From contig CALNXK010000046.1 in the NCBI GenBank assembly GCA_942486035.1, forward strand, positions 2,338,501-2,402,500: a DNA stretch of 64,000 nucleotides. Reading direction: 5' to 3'. This stretch comes from Porites lobata (Eukaryota > Cnidaria > Anthozoa > Scleractinia > Poritidae). Positions 35,220-47,893 of this stretch are shown piece by piece. Made by a program: the position numbers and the translations under genes. Position 1 is the first letter of the stretch. Each line of letters opens with the position of its first letter. Below the pieces are notes generated by a model. The model ran no database searches. It saw only the letters and a list, made by a program, of their open reading frames with translations, and was not told the origin of the DNA.

Positions 35220-37275
35220 TTAAGTTGCCACTGCAATAAGTCCACCATAACTACCATGTTGATGGCTGTCAAAAAGTGCTATTTTGTTTTGTTCATTGCT
35301 AAAGCAAAGCAGCATTGACTTGTCGGGAGGAGTTATTAGTATTGCACATAGATTTTCTTCACTTCTGCGTATGTGATTGAGCTCATTTGTGAGAGAGGCT
35401 GGAGAAACAATCCCAATGTCCCGTGAAATGGGTCGCACACACACCATTACTGCATCTGACTGCACTATTCTTTGGATATGTGTGTCCCTTTCTTGGGTGA
35501 CCACATCGTTTGCATAGTTGTTGTCTCTTGGGTGCTGTGCTTGCTAAGGCAGGTGGCTGGATGTGCGATGGATGAACTTGACTTGGTTGGCTTGGTGAGC
35601 TTGATACTTGGTTTAATGGTGGGGATGGTGGTGTTGGTAGTGCCATTATGTCTTTATTCACATGTTTTATTTTTTCATCCACCCTCTAGTTCACTGCCAT
35701 CTGCTGGTAGGTTCTTGGATTGTTCATTTACACTTTCTCTTTCTTTAGGGTTTAGAATAGCTTCCTTAGCAGTTTTCGAAAGACTCTCTGCTTTTTTTGC
35801 AAGGAAGGCTTGACAGAGGGGACAAAACTGTATTTCGCCAAGGCAGGAATGATGGAAAGAATGTGAACAGCCCTCAAATATTTTCCCAGACAGATCTTCA
35901 TTTATGTTGCACCCTGGTAAATCACATCGTCTGCTTTGGTCTGGAATGGTGCTGGTGCAGTATCCCAGAGGTAAGACTTTAATCTTGACAGGCTCATCTC
36001 CAAATATCTTGGGTAACAACACTTTTGTAGTTTTGCCTGGAGTAGAGATTTTTGCTTTTCCTGGGTTCCTGGCTATTCCTGTAAATATGTTTGCAAGGAT
36101 GTTTGCACATTTGGCCTTCAGACTTTTGAGGTTATTAAGTGACCACTGCGGTTTCTTGGGTTGGGTGAAGTGTTCTTTGATGTGCTGCTGTTCCATTTTT
36201 GACTGAAACACAACTTTCGCTTTCTTCTGTATTTGTTCAGCTGTGTCATAGGTGTTGGTTTTAGAACGTATGATACTATGAGTGTTTTCTACAGGATACT
36301 CATCAAAGATAACCAAATTTGTCAGAAGCAGTTTATATAAGGCAGGATGGTGTATGCCCCAGTAAGAGCACATAGGAAGGCAAACTAGTGGGGCCTTATT
36401 GTAATGATGTCTCTCAAGACAAACAAACATCACCCATATCCTGATCATTGCATTCAGATACTCTTGAAAGTTATTTAGTTTGTAAGTAACACTGTAGATG
36501 GAAAGGACAAGTGGTAGATAATTGTCGATCAAATTCAAAAGAGTTCTGTATTCCAAGTCCTTGCAAAAACAAAATTTGTTCTTAACACTGTCTCTGATAA
36601 AAAGCCATCCAGAGTAGACCACTTCAAGTATCAGACTGATTCTCCAGGGCTTAGGATTCTTTGCCAATTTGCTTTTTGGAAAGAGATTATTATAGACAGT
36701 CTCAAAAAATTGCCGATAATCATGAAACACAGTTTCTCTTCCGTTTAAGGAGATGTGAAGGGGTCCAATACGCGGAATTATGGAAAGAATTCCTGGTTGC
36801 CCAGATGTACTAACGTTCATTTGTTGTTGTATGGGTCCAGAAGAGCAGACTCTTGCATATGAATGATCTGTGGGGCACACTTGAGAAGACATCAGATGGG
36901 CAGCAAAATTTCTGAAGGGTTTCGTAAATGACTTGTCTAGAGTAGACCTGAGCAGGCCAGTCAGCAGGTTGAGGAATAAGAAATAACTTGAGATATTCAG
37001 AAAGTTTGGTACTCAGTACAAGGTCAAATGCAGCATCAAAGTCATTTTTGCTTTTAAGTGTTAATTGGAAAAAGTTAACAAGGTGTACATTTTCCATTTG
37101 TCTCATAGTCTGAACAGACTCATGGTGGGAGTATTCATGAGCAGTTACCCTGTGTCTTTCAAATTCGGGATTGAAAAAGGTGTCAGTTATCCAAGGAGGC
37201 ATCAGGGATGAATATGTTAGAGTTAATTTATGCATAGTAGATGGCCCAGAGACTGTGTTTATACGGGAAGTAACA
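35220..37275 (-). pseudogene. Transposon-type gene, DUF6589-like with RING-like zinc motif and DSH box, broken
   Basis: Read from about 37275 down, the first part contains VNFFQLTLKSKNDFDAAFD and PADWPAQVYSRQVIYETL. After a frameshift near 36890 come FFETVYNNLFPKSKLAKNPK, VIFDEYPVENTHSIIRSKT and DTAEQIQKKAK. I associate these with DUF6589-type proteins, amplified in cnidarians and probably mobile; this comes from memory of the pattern. A RING-like set follows (CDLPGC, CSHSFHHSC, CPLC at about 35815-35915). Then come a TGA stop near 35675, a proline-rich linker, LCKRCGHPRKGHTY, and a frame with LCFSNEQNKIALFDSHQHG, which may be a USP-like catalytic His region. Multiple frames show it is broken. 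It is not part of either Helentron. Confidence 0.45.
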
Positions 37276-37311
37276 TTCATATCTGCCATTCTTAGGATGG
37301 CAGATATGAAT
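37275..37311. repeat. 15-bp hairpin at a sequence junction
   Basis: ATTCATATCTGCCAT (37275-37289) pairs perfectly with ATGGCAGATATGAAT (37297-37311), loop 7 nt. The DUF6589-like gene lies to its left on the minus strand and a reverse transcriptase tail to its right on the plus strand. It looks like a rearrangement scar or templated inversion. Confidence 0.75.
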
Positions 37312-37552
37312 ACCTTGGAACATAGACGCATAGAACAATCCTTAATGATATCTTTTAAATGTTTCAAGGAGAATGGTCCAGGCTATGTAGCCAGTTTATT
37401 CAAACCCCGAGTTACACCATATAATCTTAGAAGCAATGGTCGAAATGTTGTACAAACTTCATATAATAGTAGACTCCTTCATGGTTCATATGCGTACATG
37501 ATCTCGCTCATCTGGAACCAGTTGCCATCTGCTGTAAAAAAACGCACCTAAT
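37312..37552 (+). pseudogene. Non-LTR reverse transcriptase, extreme C-terminal fragment
   Basis: The plus-strand frame reads LEHRRIEQSLMISFKCFKEN, then YNLRSNGRNVVQTSYNS and SLIWNQLPSAVKKRT. The blocks YNLRS and WNQLP are the usual C-terminal end of CR1/L2/Jockey-type polyproteins. The frame ends at 37550 TAA. All upstream domains are missing, so this is a 5'-truncated insertion. Confidence 0.7.
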
Positions 37553-38614
37553 GCATCGTCTTTTCGGAGACTTTTAACTAAGTTAAATTTTATCGGCTGT
37601 CAATGCAGCAATTGCCTTTGACCCGATTTATTTTTATAGATAGATGTTATATTTTTTAATTTAATTAGTCGCTATTGAGATATTAATTATTTAATTTTTC
37701 TTTTATATTGTCAAACACTTTTATCATGAGCTCGGGGGATTGGGAGACCACCCCCTGTGTATCGCGCATTCGCAAACACTCAAAAGAATCCCCAGACCTA
37801 TCGCATCACCGGAAGTCAATGAAAAATACACTGTATTGGAAATAAAAATCTCTTTGTTGGTTTAATACATTCTCGAGAGGTACTTATTTACAGTTGGGGA
37901 ATGTGCAACGTCCTGGTGACGTCACGCCCTTGAGTTTAATACATGAAGAGAAGAAAAGGCGTTTGCCTTTTGGCTGAGTGGGTCATGAGCGACGAACGTG
38001 GCCATCGAATGAAGTGCTTGAAGCCTGTCATCGACCACAGTTTTATGAGGTTGTATTGAATATCAATGAAAGTGACTAAAAAAAAAAAAGGGAACGGAGT
38101 GAATGGGACGTTTCAAACAAGCTATGAAGCAAACTGGATGACATAAAGCCCACTGTTGCAGCGGATGAGACAGTGGTTTAGTATCCAGTGAGTGACTATA
38201 AGAAAATATAGAATGACTTAATTACAGTCGGTACATGTGCAACGTCCTAGTGACGTCGCGCCCTTGAAAAAGTTCGTATATTGACACAAAAAAGATCCAA
38301 TAAAGACCACTCTTGGTTGAAGTTGAAATTATCTGATATTCAATGAGTGACTGTGAATGGGAAAAAAATTTATAATTTAATGGTTTATTTTGGGTCGGAA
38401 AAGATGTAGCAGACTGGACCATCCGTGGTGATAGATAGCTTAGAAAGATAGCTTTATTAAGAAGTAAAATCATTGCAGCCCCCAGGCCGGCTGAAATGTG
38501 ACTTACTTTACAATGAAACTAAAAATTATCTATAAATATATGATAACTACTATAAAAACCTCAAAATATAACCTACAATAAAATACAAAGGAGAAGTACC
38601 AACACCAAAATACT
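37553..38614. repeat. Spacer DNA with two diverged direct repeats holding TGACGT sites
   Basis: About 37880-38070 and 38215-38370 are diverged direct repeats sharing TGTGCAACGTCC, GTGACGTC and CGCCCTTGA. The first copy has the full CRE palindrome TGACGTCA (37917-37924). The 37560-37700 part is probably the 3' UTR of the retroelement tail. No gene was recognised. Confidence 0.45.
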
Positions 38615-38649
38615 AACTAGAAATAGCTGGCGCTAGAGTGCCAACGAGT
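38615..38649 (-). other. 3' terminus of the right Helentron
   Basis: This is the mirror of the left copy: AACTAG at 38615-38620, small imperfect hairpin, then TGCCAACGAGT (38639-38649). Confidence 0.75.
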
Positions 38650-38754
38650 AAAAACGGCGACAGTTGCTTGCCGAATGAAAATGAAGAAGTAACCAGACTA
38701 CAGAACATTTTTTTCAAATTGAATGATTGTTTAAAAAAGCATTGCAAAACGCAC

Positions 38755-39075
38755 ATGCTATTCTTTGTTGTTTAGAATGTCCGTAAGAACTAAACTTGTA
38801 AGGCAGATTAGAGCTGAAATATATGTAGCCCTTGCATTACCTGAGACAAATGAGCATGAATTGAAATGTGTCAAATGTCTTTAATACCAAAACTTGTAAC
38901 GTAAATTACAAATGCAAATCTGAGATGCTTTTCTTCGTCTTTTAGAATGTTTTTAAAAACGAAACTTGTAAAGTAGATTCCAAATGCAAATCCTTGTTTT
39001 TTGAAATGTCTTTAAGAACTGAACTTGTAACAGAGATAAAAAATGCATATCTCACATGATTTCTTTGTTTTTTAA
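38755..39075. repeat. Tandem repeats in the Helentron 3' region (right)
   Basis: Inverted counterpart of the degenerate units at 34238-34560, with the same TTACAAGTTT-type cores read on the minus strand. Confidence 0.6.
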
Positions 39076-39185
39076 AATGTTTCATGTTCGTGTTTTAACA
39101 TGATTTTAGAAGGCAACTTTGAACGTAGTTTACATAGTAAGTAGTTTCATGCCAAGATAGCCCATTAATCAATCGTTCCATAGTG

Positions 39186-40409
39186 TCATTGCGCCAGTCC
39201 ATTTGAAAGAGATGTCACCTGGGTTATGGTGTTTTTGTTCACATTATAGGTGAAGTGGATATCCTTGAGGTCCATAAGGTGGTCTTCAATAGATTCTGAG
39301 TCACTCATAAGGGAAAGCTCTGGAGACAGAGCCAGAAGACTTTCAATTTCTTTTGTGAACGCTGTCAGCCATATTTCCTTTCCAGCTATTTCTACTTTGA
39401 CTTGCACAGATGCATCTCTCTTGCATTCGCCTTGACGCTGCCTTACTCCGCAGTTCCTGCATTTTATGTACTTCTGATGGGCACTCTCTGTTATCTTCCT
39501 CTTACAAGCTTGACAAGCAACGAATATGCTTAGGTTGTTAAGAAACTTGAACATGTCGACTTTAACTTCTTTTTCTGGGTTTTCCAGTAGTGTAGGCCCT
39601 TGCACAGACTTAAGTTGTTTGCTGGCTTCCTTGAAGGTAGTTGCTGGTGTCGTTGCTAAGTGGGTGCTTCCTTTGAAGTGCTTGACGTTCAGGTTTTGGA
39701 ATTCATATGTTGTCCCATTTTTCACGTTGTTGATGAGGTCATCCCAAATGTGAATTTCAGCTGTACCTGTCTCATCTTCTAAGACACAATCCTCTTTGAC
39801 GAGCGTCATCTTTTGTGTGGATTTCACTTCAACCGGCTTAGGTTGTTCACTGCCCAATGAAATCGTTGCTGTGACGTTGACCTTCTGGTTTATCTTTAGA
39901 GTTGGTACCTGTTCCAGAGTGATCGTAGTAGCAGGTTGCACTGAAGAGGAGGATGACTCAGATGCAGCAATGTCTGGAGAATAATCAAAGTCAATGTCGA
40001 ACGCTGGTGCAGACCTTACAATTGACTGTTGGTTGAAGATAATGTCCTTGTTCGAATCATTCTTCTTAGTATTTGACAGCAGCACAGGGGTTTTGATTTG
40101 TTATGTCCACTGAAGGTTGAGTGGCTTGGGATATTAAATCCAACTACTCGCTGTACTTTGGAAGGACTTGTTTGCAGATGAAACTCAAACCAATCCGTTC
40201 TCTTTGAGCGTTTTACAGGGCTTAAATTATGTATAAAGCCACAGAGTGATTCTAAGGAAAAAATCAAAAGATTCATGTTAAATAGGCAACAAATCACTGT
40301 AGTCTCTGTGTTTAGTACCTATTCACCATTTTCCTTGCATTCTGATCTACTGTTCCCCCCCATAATCATAATACTTACCCGAGTTAAGGTCTGGCTCACG
40401 CTTTGACAT
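39186..40409 (-). CDS. RPA-like single-strand DNA-binding protein, two exons (right copy)
   Basis: This is the same gene as at 32893-34121. Exon 1 is 40409-40379, the intron 40378-40252 (GTAAGT...TTAG), and exon 2 40251-39186. Exon 2 is open for 299 codons from 40085, including the OB-fold (EDETGTAEIHIWDD) and zinc ribbon. Breaks that interrupt the left copy near 33490 and 33862 are absent. Its own break is near 40095, where a run of four A replaces five, shifting the N-terminal part. Comparing the two copies suggests an uninterrupted ancestral frame. Confidence 0.75.
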
Positions 40410-40627
40410 TCTTTCCACAAAGAATCTGTAACAAAAAAATAAAAATTCTAAATAAAGGTTATGTACATTGTAGCAGTTTTCCACTCAATTTATGCCATTA
40501 TTTCAAGTTAAAATCTGTATCCTTTACATTATCTTGAATCAAGGCTCACATCTGGTTAATCAAACTCTAATTGTTAAAAGTGGTTTTATCTGGTTTGGAT
40601 GTTTAATATATTTAGGGCAATAGGATT

Positions 40628-42362
40628 CTACAATAAACTGTCCAAAGTATCTTGGGCTAAACCATCTAGCCGCTCTTCTTCTTTAAGTCTGTAATTTAAA
40701 TTGCACATTTTTTTGGGTGCTTGCAGTCTATCCAGGGTCATGGGTTCTACCATTAGGTCTTCAAGTTTCTTAACTCTACTTAGTGCAACATATGTCATTC
40801 CTGAAGATTTTTCTGAAGGACCAAGATCAACCCAGGCTTTCTTTAGCGTTAAACCTTGACTCTTGTGTATAGTGATTGCCCATGCTAACTTTAGGGGTAA
40901 TTGCTGTCTTTCACATTTTGACCTAGGTTTTGAGAAACCTGTGTTATTGGACAAATTGGAACACATCTTGGAAATCTAGCAGAAAGAGTAGGGCCATTAT
41001 AATCGTCGTCAAACTGTACAAGAACACAAATTGGTAGCGTCGGGGGAGTCTGGTCATGTGGATAAACAAAATCTAATACTGTCCCTAGGGCTCCATTACA
41101 AAGTCCAACTTCAGTCCAGATGTTCATAGTGAGCATTACTCTCGCTCCTTTTGCTAAGTAAATCACAGGCTCTAGGCCTCCCATTTCATCTGAGCTAAGG
41201 TTCTGAGCACCACCAGAGTGACGAGCTTTTATAGTTGCTATTGGTTGATTAAGAGCTTTTAACTTGGCTATGTTTATCTCTGCAACACTAGACTTGAGAT
41301 AGGATAGTCTTATTGATGACATTTCAAATTCCTGGATATTTGATACACGGTCTGGAGTTCTTGACAGTAATGTATGCCAATCAGCTGGTGTGGATTCACC
41401 ATTACGTGCTCTGAGAAGAAGATCCTAAAAAGGTGCTGCTCACTACTGTTACCATCAACTCTGTGGTTAACTGTCAATGCAACTACTTTGTTAAACTGTT
41501 GATACATGAGATGACCCTGAATCTGCTTATCTGTTTTGGGCATTGAATGGTAAAGTGGTTTATCACCAACAGGGGGTAACTGTGCTATATCACCCACAAC
41601 AATAACCGAAAGACCACCAAAACTCTGATTTGCCAGGCCTGTAGCTTGTCGGCATCTAGAATCTATCCAGCCAAGCAAACTCTGACCAACCAAAGAGTAT
41701 TCATCTATTATCAAATACCGAAGATTTTCTACATTACTTTGAAGCTGTTGTAGTGCTATTCCTTTTAGTTCAGTGAGTCTTTTTGAGCCAATTGGCAATT
41801 TGAGAAATGAATGCAAAGTTACACCATTCACATTAAAAGATGCTTTTCCAGTGTACGCTAGCACCTTGCATTGTGTTTGGAGTACATTTCTAATGGCGTC
41901 AATGAGATAGCTTTTCCCTGACCCTGCAATACCTTTAATTAGGAGAAGTATAGGTTCTTTGTCACTTCTGTTAAAGTGATCACAAACTACGTTGTATGCC
42001 AATCTTTGGTTTGTACTAAAGCTTGAAATATCTACTATCCTTGTTGGCATTTGCCACTGAGGATTATTCATAGATTTTTGATTCGCTAACCAAGATACTA
42101 CAGAATTTAGTTGCTCTTCATCAAAGTGTTCAGTAACATTGTGCCAATATCCCTCAGGAGCTAAGACAGAACTTTGTGCATCATTAGTAATGTTTTGAAT
42201 ATTCAACTCAGACATTAACATCCATTCTTCCTTTTCCTCTTCTTCATCATTTTCTGTTGTAAAATTGTCAGTTTCTAGCTTAATAGATTCCTTTAAGGCT
42301 TGTAACTTGATTTCCCAGTCAGGAACTACAGCCCTTCCATTGTTACTACAGAGAAAATTCAT
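40628..42362 (-). CDS. PIF1-type DNA helicase of Helitron (right copy)
   Basis: Walker A GIAGSGKS is at about 41933-41911 on the minus strand. Walker B, motif III (GDIAQLPPVGD), IHKSQGLTLKKAWVDLG and YVALSRVKK are all present. The frame is continuous from 42362 to 41422, where a missing G (GGATC versus GGGATC in the left copy) shifts it, then open 41322-40900 and 40966-40628. The left copy's break at 31466 is absent here. Confidence 0.8.
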
Positions 42363-45000
42363 CCAACATGTTTTGAATGTTTCATTACAGTGTTCAGCAT
42401 TACTCCAGGCATCATCTGGTGTATGCTCCCAAGGTTTATACTTAAGTAGTTGATATTTACAAAAAGCCCATAATGCTGATTTTGAGGATTTGATGAATAG
42501 TTTGGATATGTTTTAACAATTACTGGTCGTTTTCTTTTCTCTAGTTTTGAACCTTTATTAATATATGTAGATGTAAACTGTACAAAGTTGCATTCTAGTA
42601 TACTTGGAAATGTTTTCATGTATTTCCTTCGCTCAGCATATATATCGAGCATGGATGGGGCAGTACAATATTCCTTATCTCTTACAATTTGAATTCTTCT
42701 TGAGCCATCTAGAGATGCATTTATTACTTCATAAGTAGCACTTACACACTTAAGAGAGAGTAAATGATGCATGACCTCTTGAATTGAATAGTCCCTTTGT
42801 CCTACAGATTTGATCATTATCTGCTTAAATGTGTTATGAATGTCACTTGTGTCTGAAAGCTTCTGAACAATAGTGGTGAATGCATTATTAACAACGGAAG
42901 ATGCTTTTTCCCCTTTGGATGTGTACTTAACAAGATATTCTAAACATGCCTGGTAATCCACAATAATTTGGATATCACAATTTGCCCTCCATCCTTGAAG
43001 CTGCAATGGTTGATGACGATTTAATCTTGAGTCATTTCGTTTAGTAACAATAACTGCTTTATACTTTGGTTGACCTGATTTTGTATGGACAGGTTCAAAA
43101 TCTATCCTTTTTTTTACAGTTATCAAATGGAAAATTAAACCTGCAGCATAATTCGCAACCGTCTTTTTTTTCCCTAAGGCAATACTTAGTACTACACAAC
43201 GTATGCCTTTGAACAGAATTCAATAGATTCACATAGTCATCTTCCATTTTCTCTTCTTTTAAGGAAAGATATGGTGTTTGACATGGATGAGAATTTGGCT
43301 TGGACCAACCTTCATCTGGAGAACAAGGATTCCATGTCGTTAATAAAAATTGACATATTGGCAAACAGTTGCCTCAGCATTTTCCCCCCTTTTCTCCTTA
43401 TTTTTCAGTTCTTGTAGTTCTTCAATTGATATATTTGCTTGGTGTTCTTTGATATATTTTGATGCCAAAAAAAACCCTGCAGTGCAACTGCTGTAAGTTC
43501 ACAAAGCCCTGGATCATTCTGCAATTTTGCAACTCCGTGACAATGAATCGATCCCCTCTGAACAGCATATTCATATCGGTACCAATACCAAGATGCCTGT
43601 AATGATTTATTCAGCCAAAACTTCACAAACCGATCAGTTCGCTCAGTGAAAACCAGTCAATGAGATGTGGATTGTCAATAACATGTTTCTGTCTCAATTT
43701 TGGTGTGATATCTCCACAGTGGTCATTACTTAGAAGATTATGAAATTCTGGCCAATGGTACTCTGCACAAGACAAGGTAAAAAAAAATTGTAGGAGGTCC
43801 TACTTGAGCAACGGTAGCCCTTAAATCCTCTTTTGCTTTGTGCCAATAGCTATTGCTACCAGTTATATTTTTAGCATAATGCATAAGTTTAGACATTAAA
43901 GTTGAATGATTATTTGACTGAAGCATCTGTTTAAGTTGTTCCACAGTTAGTTTTGCATCGCTAGGGTTTTGTTTCAAAAAATACTCCCTTGACTAAGAAG
44001 TCTATGCCTCTGAATCATATTAAAAGCCCAATATGCAAATCGTGGATGGCTTGCAAACCTATAAGTCCACTCATCATTAGAATATTCAGCAAATTTAATT
44101 AGATGCTTTATTTTCTCTCCTAAAGTTGCACCCCGCTTTATAGCAGTGTTTGTAGGGTCTCCTTTAGCATCAGGAAATAGGTGGGAAATGCCATTGTTGC
44201 TAGAAATTCGATCTTAAATTCATTCAGAGGGCTTGCGTCTCTGTGTGGCCAATTTAATTTATGCTTTTGCAATAACTGATCTGTAATAAGTTGCTTTTGA
44301 GGCTTTAAGGTTACTGGATTAAGGATTGTGCTGCTTAATTCTGTCTCTTCATTGAATGGTATTTCATTGACATCAAGTGGACCTCTGTCTGGATCCATTT
44401 CCTTATCTTTAGTATTCTCAATACAATCAATCTGATGCAGTTCACTTGGGATGCCTTCAGATGGCAAGGAAGACAAGCAGTCATAATCTATAGTAATATT
44501 TTTTGTATACAGGGTTATGCTGGACTAACCAGTGTAGAGCACAGCTCACTTTTTCCCGCCTTACTGTAAGATCTTTATAAGTATTATCTTTGCCTTTGAC
44601 TGACACAACTATCACAGGCAGCTCCCTCGGATACCTTGGCAATGAGTTAGCTAGCTCTTGAATATCTTGGGAAAAATTAATACAGTGGCCTTTGTATGCC
44701 TTTTGCCCCCTGGTTTTGTATAAACAGATATTACTGGAAATACACGTGCTATAAGCATTTCTTCTAATTGTGTGAGTCCCTGCAGTTCTTTTGGTGCTTG
44801 TGAAGGTATCATATTATTGTCAACTGAAAACTTTTTTGTTGCATTCTTGTCACGCAAACACCTAGAGCACACATATGTAGATTCATCTTTACATTTTTCT
44901 GACAATGGCCATGCTTCATGGCAGATGTTGCATTTATAGATTTTGAATTTCAAAGAATTATGGAAATCTCGCATGTTTTTTTTTTTAGCCCATTCCTGTA
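42359..45000 (-). CDS. Helitron Rep region: DUF6570-like, Helitron N-terminal and HUH nuclease (right copy)
   Basis: The HUH segment is in frame here: RGSIHCHGVAKL, with His-Cys-His at 43545-43537, because this copy has the fourth G. The DUF6570 part is in one frame with the upstream repeats (45205-44651). Tyrosines are in EYLVKYTSKGEK near 42940. Copy-specific breaks occur near 44700, 44520 and 44180 (CC versus CCC), and near 43495. Breaks shared with the left copy lie at 43975 (six T), about 43790 (nine-base A/T run) and about 42475. Confidence 0.7.
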
Positions 45001-46919
45001 AATGAATTGGTCCATTTGTTTGACTATCAAACAAAGACAAATATTTTTCCTTCTCCACAAAACATTTAAATACATTTTGATCTGCTTGCATTTTAAAATC
45101 ACTGTTAACACTTTTTGCATGATTTTCCATGATGTCTGTATTTTGTTTTTTCTTCTCTAATAAGTTTTGCTTGCATTTTAAAATCACCATGAACACTTTT
45201 TGCATGATCTTCTTTCATTACTGTATTTTGTTCTTCTTCTCTTGAAATTGTTTTGCTACCAGTTGCAACGTCTTTTCTTTCTGTTGTTGTATTCCTTCAT
45301 GTATATATTTTGCTTTTTCGTCGTGTAGTAAGTTTCTCACTATGAAATTCATTGTTTTTCTTTCTCCTTCTGTACTCTTTCATGTAAGCATTTTTCTTCT
45401 GTTTTAGGCCAAGTTGTTTTTCACTTTTTTCATGATTTTCCTTCATGTTTGTATTTTGTTTTTCTTCCGTTGCAAATTTTTTGGTATCAGTTTCAATGTT
45501 TTTCTTTCTCCTGTTGTATTCCCTCATGTATATATTTTGCTTTCCTTGTCTAGCAAGCGTCTCACTTTGAGATTCATTATTTTTCTTTCTCCTTCTGTAC
45601 TCTTTCATGTAAGCATTTTGCTTTTGTTTTTTGGCAAGTTGTTCTTCTGCAGTTTCATTACTTTTTCTTTTCTTTCGATATTCTTTCATGTATGCATTTT
45701 GTTTTGCTTGTGCAATGTGTTTGTTTGATGGCACTGTTAAAGTATCATTAATGAGTACTTTTGGCACTGAATGTCCTGTGAGGTATTCTTGGGTGTACTT
45801 AGATTGGTTCACAGCTGCATGTGCATTACCGCTATCAATGAATGGAATGGCAGACTTTTCATAGACAGCAAAATACCAGCCATTGGCATGGGCAATCAAG
45901 AGGTTTTGAAAAGTGGAATATTGCTGAATTGATCTGCAGATATCATCAAAATACAACCAATGTGTTCCTTTATTTATAGCGATAGTAAAATGTTGACTTG
46001 CAGAACGCACAACAGCTTTCAGTGAATAATAATTTTCTAAAACGTCCATAGTTAAAGGAAATGTAATTTGATCAATACAATTGGATGACAATTCAATAGT
46101 TAAAAATGTGGGAAGTGTTACAAAATGTCGCAATGCAGAAACATCACCACTGTGTTTTTGGCAAGATTCACAATAAAAGAGCCCTACTGTGAGGAAGAAC
46201 AGCTTCTGAAACATGATTTGCAAATTGCGTGGAAATGATATTTGGGCAGGTAATGTAAAGAACAAATATACCTGTCTTATATATGATTTGGTTGCCACAT
46301 GATGCGCAACACGACTGATTGCATTGCTGAACAACAAACAATGACTTGAGGTCCTCACTTAACTCTCCGACAGTATTCAATGTAAATATGTCACTAAAAA
46401 CAGCATTGGCAGTCATTGCAGAAAATGATGAACAATGATCTCTGAGCCATAACCACACAGGTTCTCGCACAATGTCAATAGCCCCAAGGTTTTCTCTTTG
46501 ATTACATGACTCATAGATAACGTCAAAAAACTCATTTCGTGTAGTGCTATGAAGATGATTACAAAAAACACCATAACACAGCTCGAGAAAACAATCAACT
46601 GCACAGGAAAATTTACCTGCATTGTTTAAACAATAATTACTGAAGTGATCTCTACCAAATGAATAGCTGTTTTCCTCACACATTTTTGCAGCTTCCAAGT
46701 TATTTATGTTTCCATTTAATATGTGTGCTTCTTTATTAGAAATTGCAAAGGGATTAAAACTACCATTAGAAGGATAAGGTATACGTCTAGACAAATATCT
46801 TCCTCGGAATCTGAAAATGGTTACATTTTGATATCCCGTGGAAAATTGAAATTAGTCTCACCACTATGGCCCTGATAATGACTTACGACTAATAACACAC
46901 ACAATAGACGAAGCATCAT
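45001..46919 (-). CDS. USP-like cysteine peptidase plus MKEY repeat array (right copy)
   Basis: Equivalent to 26385-28320. The Cys-box region and following residues run in one frame (46794-46168), spanning the position where the left copy shifts. A break at about 46180 (four T versus three) separates it from the frame 46358-45297 with the His box GTHWLYFDDI and the KQNAYMKEYRRRKK repeats. The repeat region shifts near 45310. The product is presumed to be the N-terminus of the Helentron polyprotein. Confidence 0.65.
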
Positions 46920-47867
46920 AAATTCTCGTGAGCTGTTACTTCAGTGCACGCGCTTCAGCAAGTGTACTTTGGACCTGAGCAGTTCTGATTTCAAACGAAG
47001 CTAAGCACCCTACAATTTTGGAATAAAAAAAAACTATCCAAACTGATTTGCTAAGCTCCCTCAAGCTTGACTGATAGTGGCTTCCCGGCAAACAGAGCTT
47101 AGACTGTTTTTCACTTTCGGACACGCTAATGGATAAGCAGAAAAAAAGCGCACAACTAACAGCGACACGCCATGTGACTCGTGTCTCGTTGGTCGATCAA
47201 AATTTGTAATTTTGAGCACTGAGCACACTAGCTCGATAAAAAGAGGCTTTATACGCCCTCTGATTGAGTTTATAGTGAATATATTCAAGTGGTTTTGTTT
47301 TTGTTTCTTAAATGGCACGCTGGCCGATCTGGTCAAGACAATTGACTGTTTTGGCAAGCTCGCCGTGACTGTGACACTGTCACTCGCCGTTTTCGAGCTG
47401 CTCTCGATAACTGCCTCGCTGGGCGATTTTAGCCTCGCTGGGCGATTTTTCAGTCTGCTAGTTGCTAGATTTGCGACCCCGGATCCAAAAACACTTAATT
47501 AAAATGCACCCAAGAAGACAACGCTCACGAGTGAATAAAATCAATATTTCCACTCACCTTTTCCTGCCTGGTAATTGATCACCTCGCAAGTCGCACGATG
47601 CCCAACACGAACAGGAGATGCCGGGATACACCAGAAAATGCCCACGAGGTTAATGTGGTCATCTGATGTTGGTCATGTGGTCACCGGTCATGATCGTCCT
47701 GATGTGATTGGTTTAGATTAAAAAATACCACGATGCCATTGGCTAGCTCGAAAACAATGACCGATGATGTCACTCTTACATTACCTTATGCTTACATTTT
47801 GATTCGAGATTTTTTCTCCCTGTACCAAAACTAACTCGCGCGTCGGATTTATGATGCTGCCGCCTCG
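46920..47867 (-). other. Helentron leader region, right copy
   Basis: Mirror of 25441-26384. It differs from the left copy by a few indels, including a TG/CA-rich change near 47365-47390 and a 2-base change near 47172. Confidence 0.4.
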
Positions 47868-47893
47868 TCACCCTCGCGTCCTCGCGAGGGTGA
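47868..47893. repeat. 5' terminal hairpin of the right Helentron
   Basis: TCACCCTCGCG (47868-47878) pairs with CGCGAGGGTGA (47883-47893). It is the same stem as in the left copy, with the loop complemented. Confidence 0.8.
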
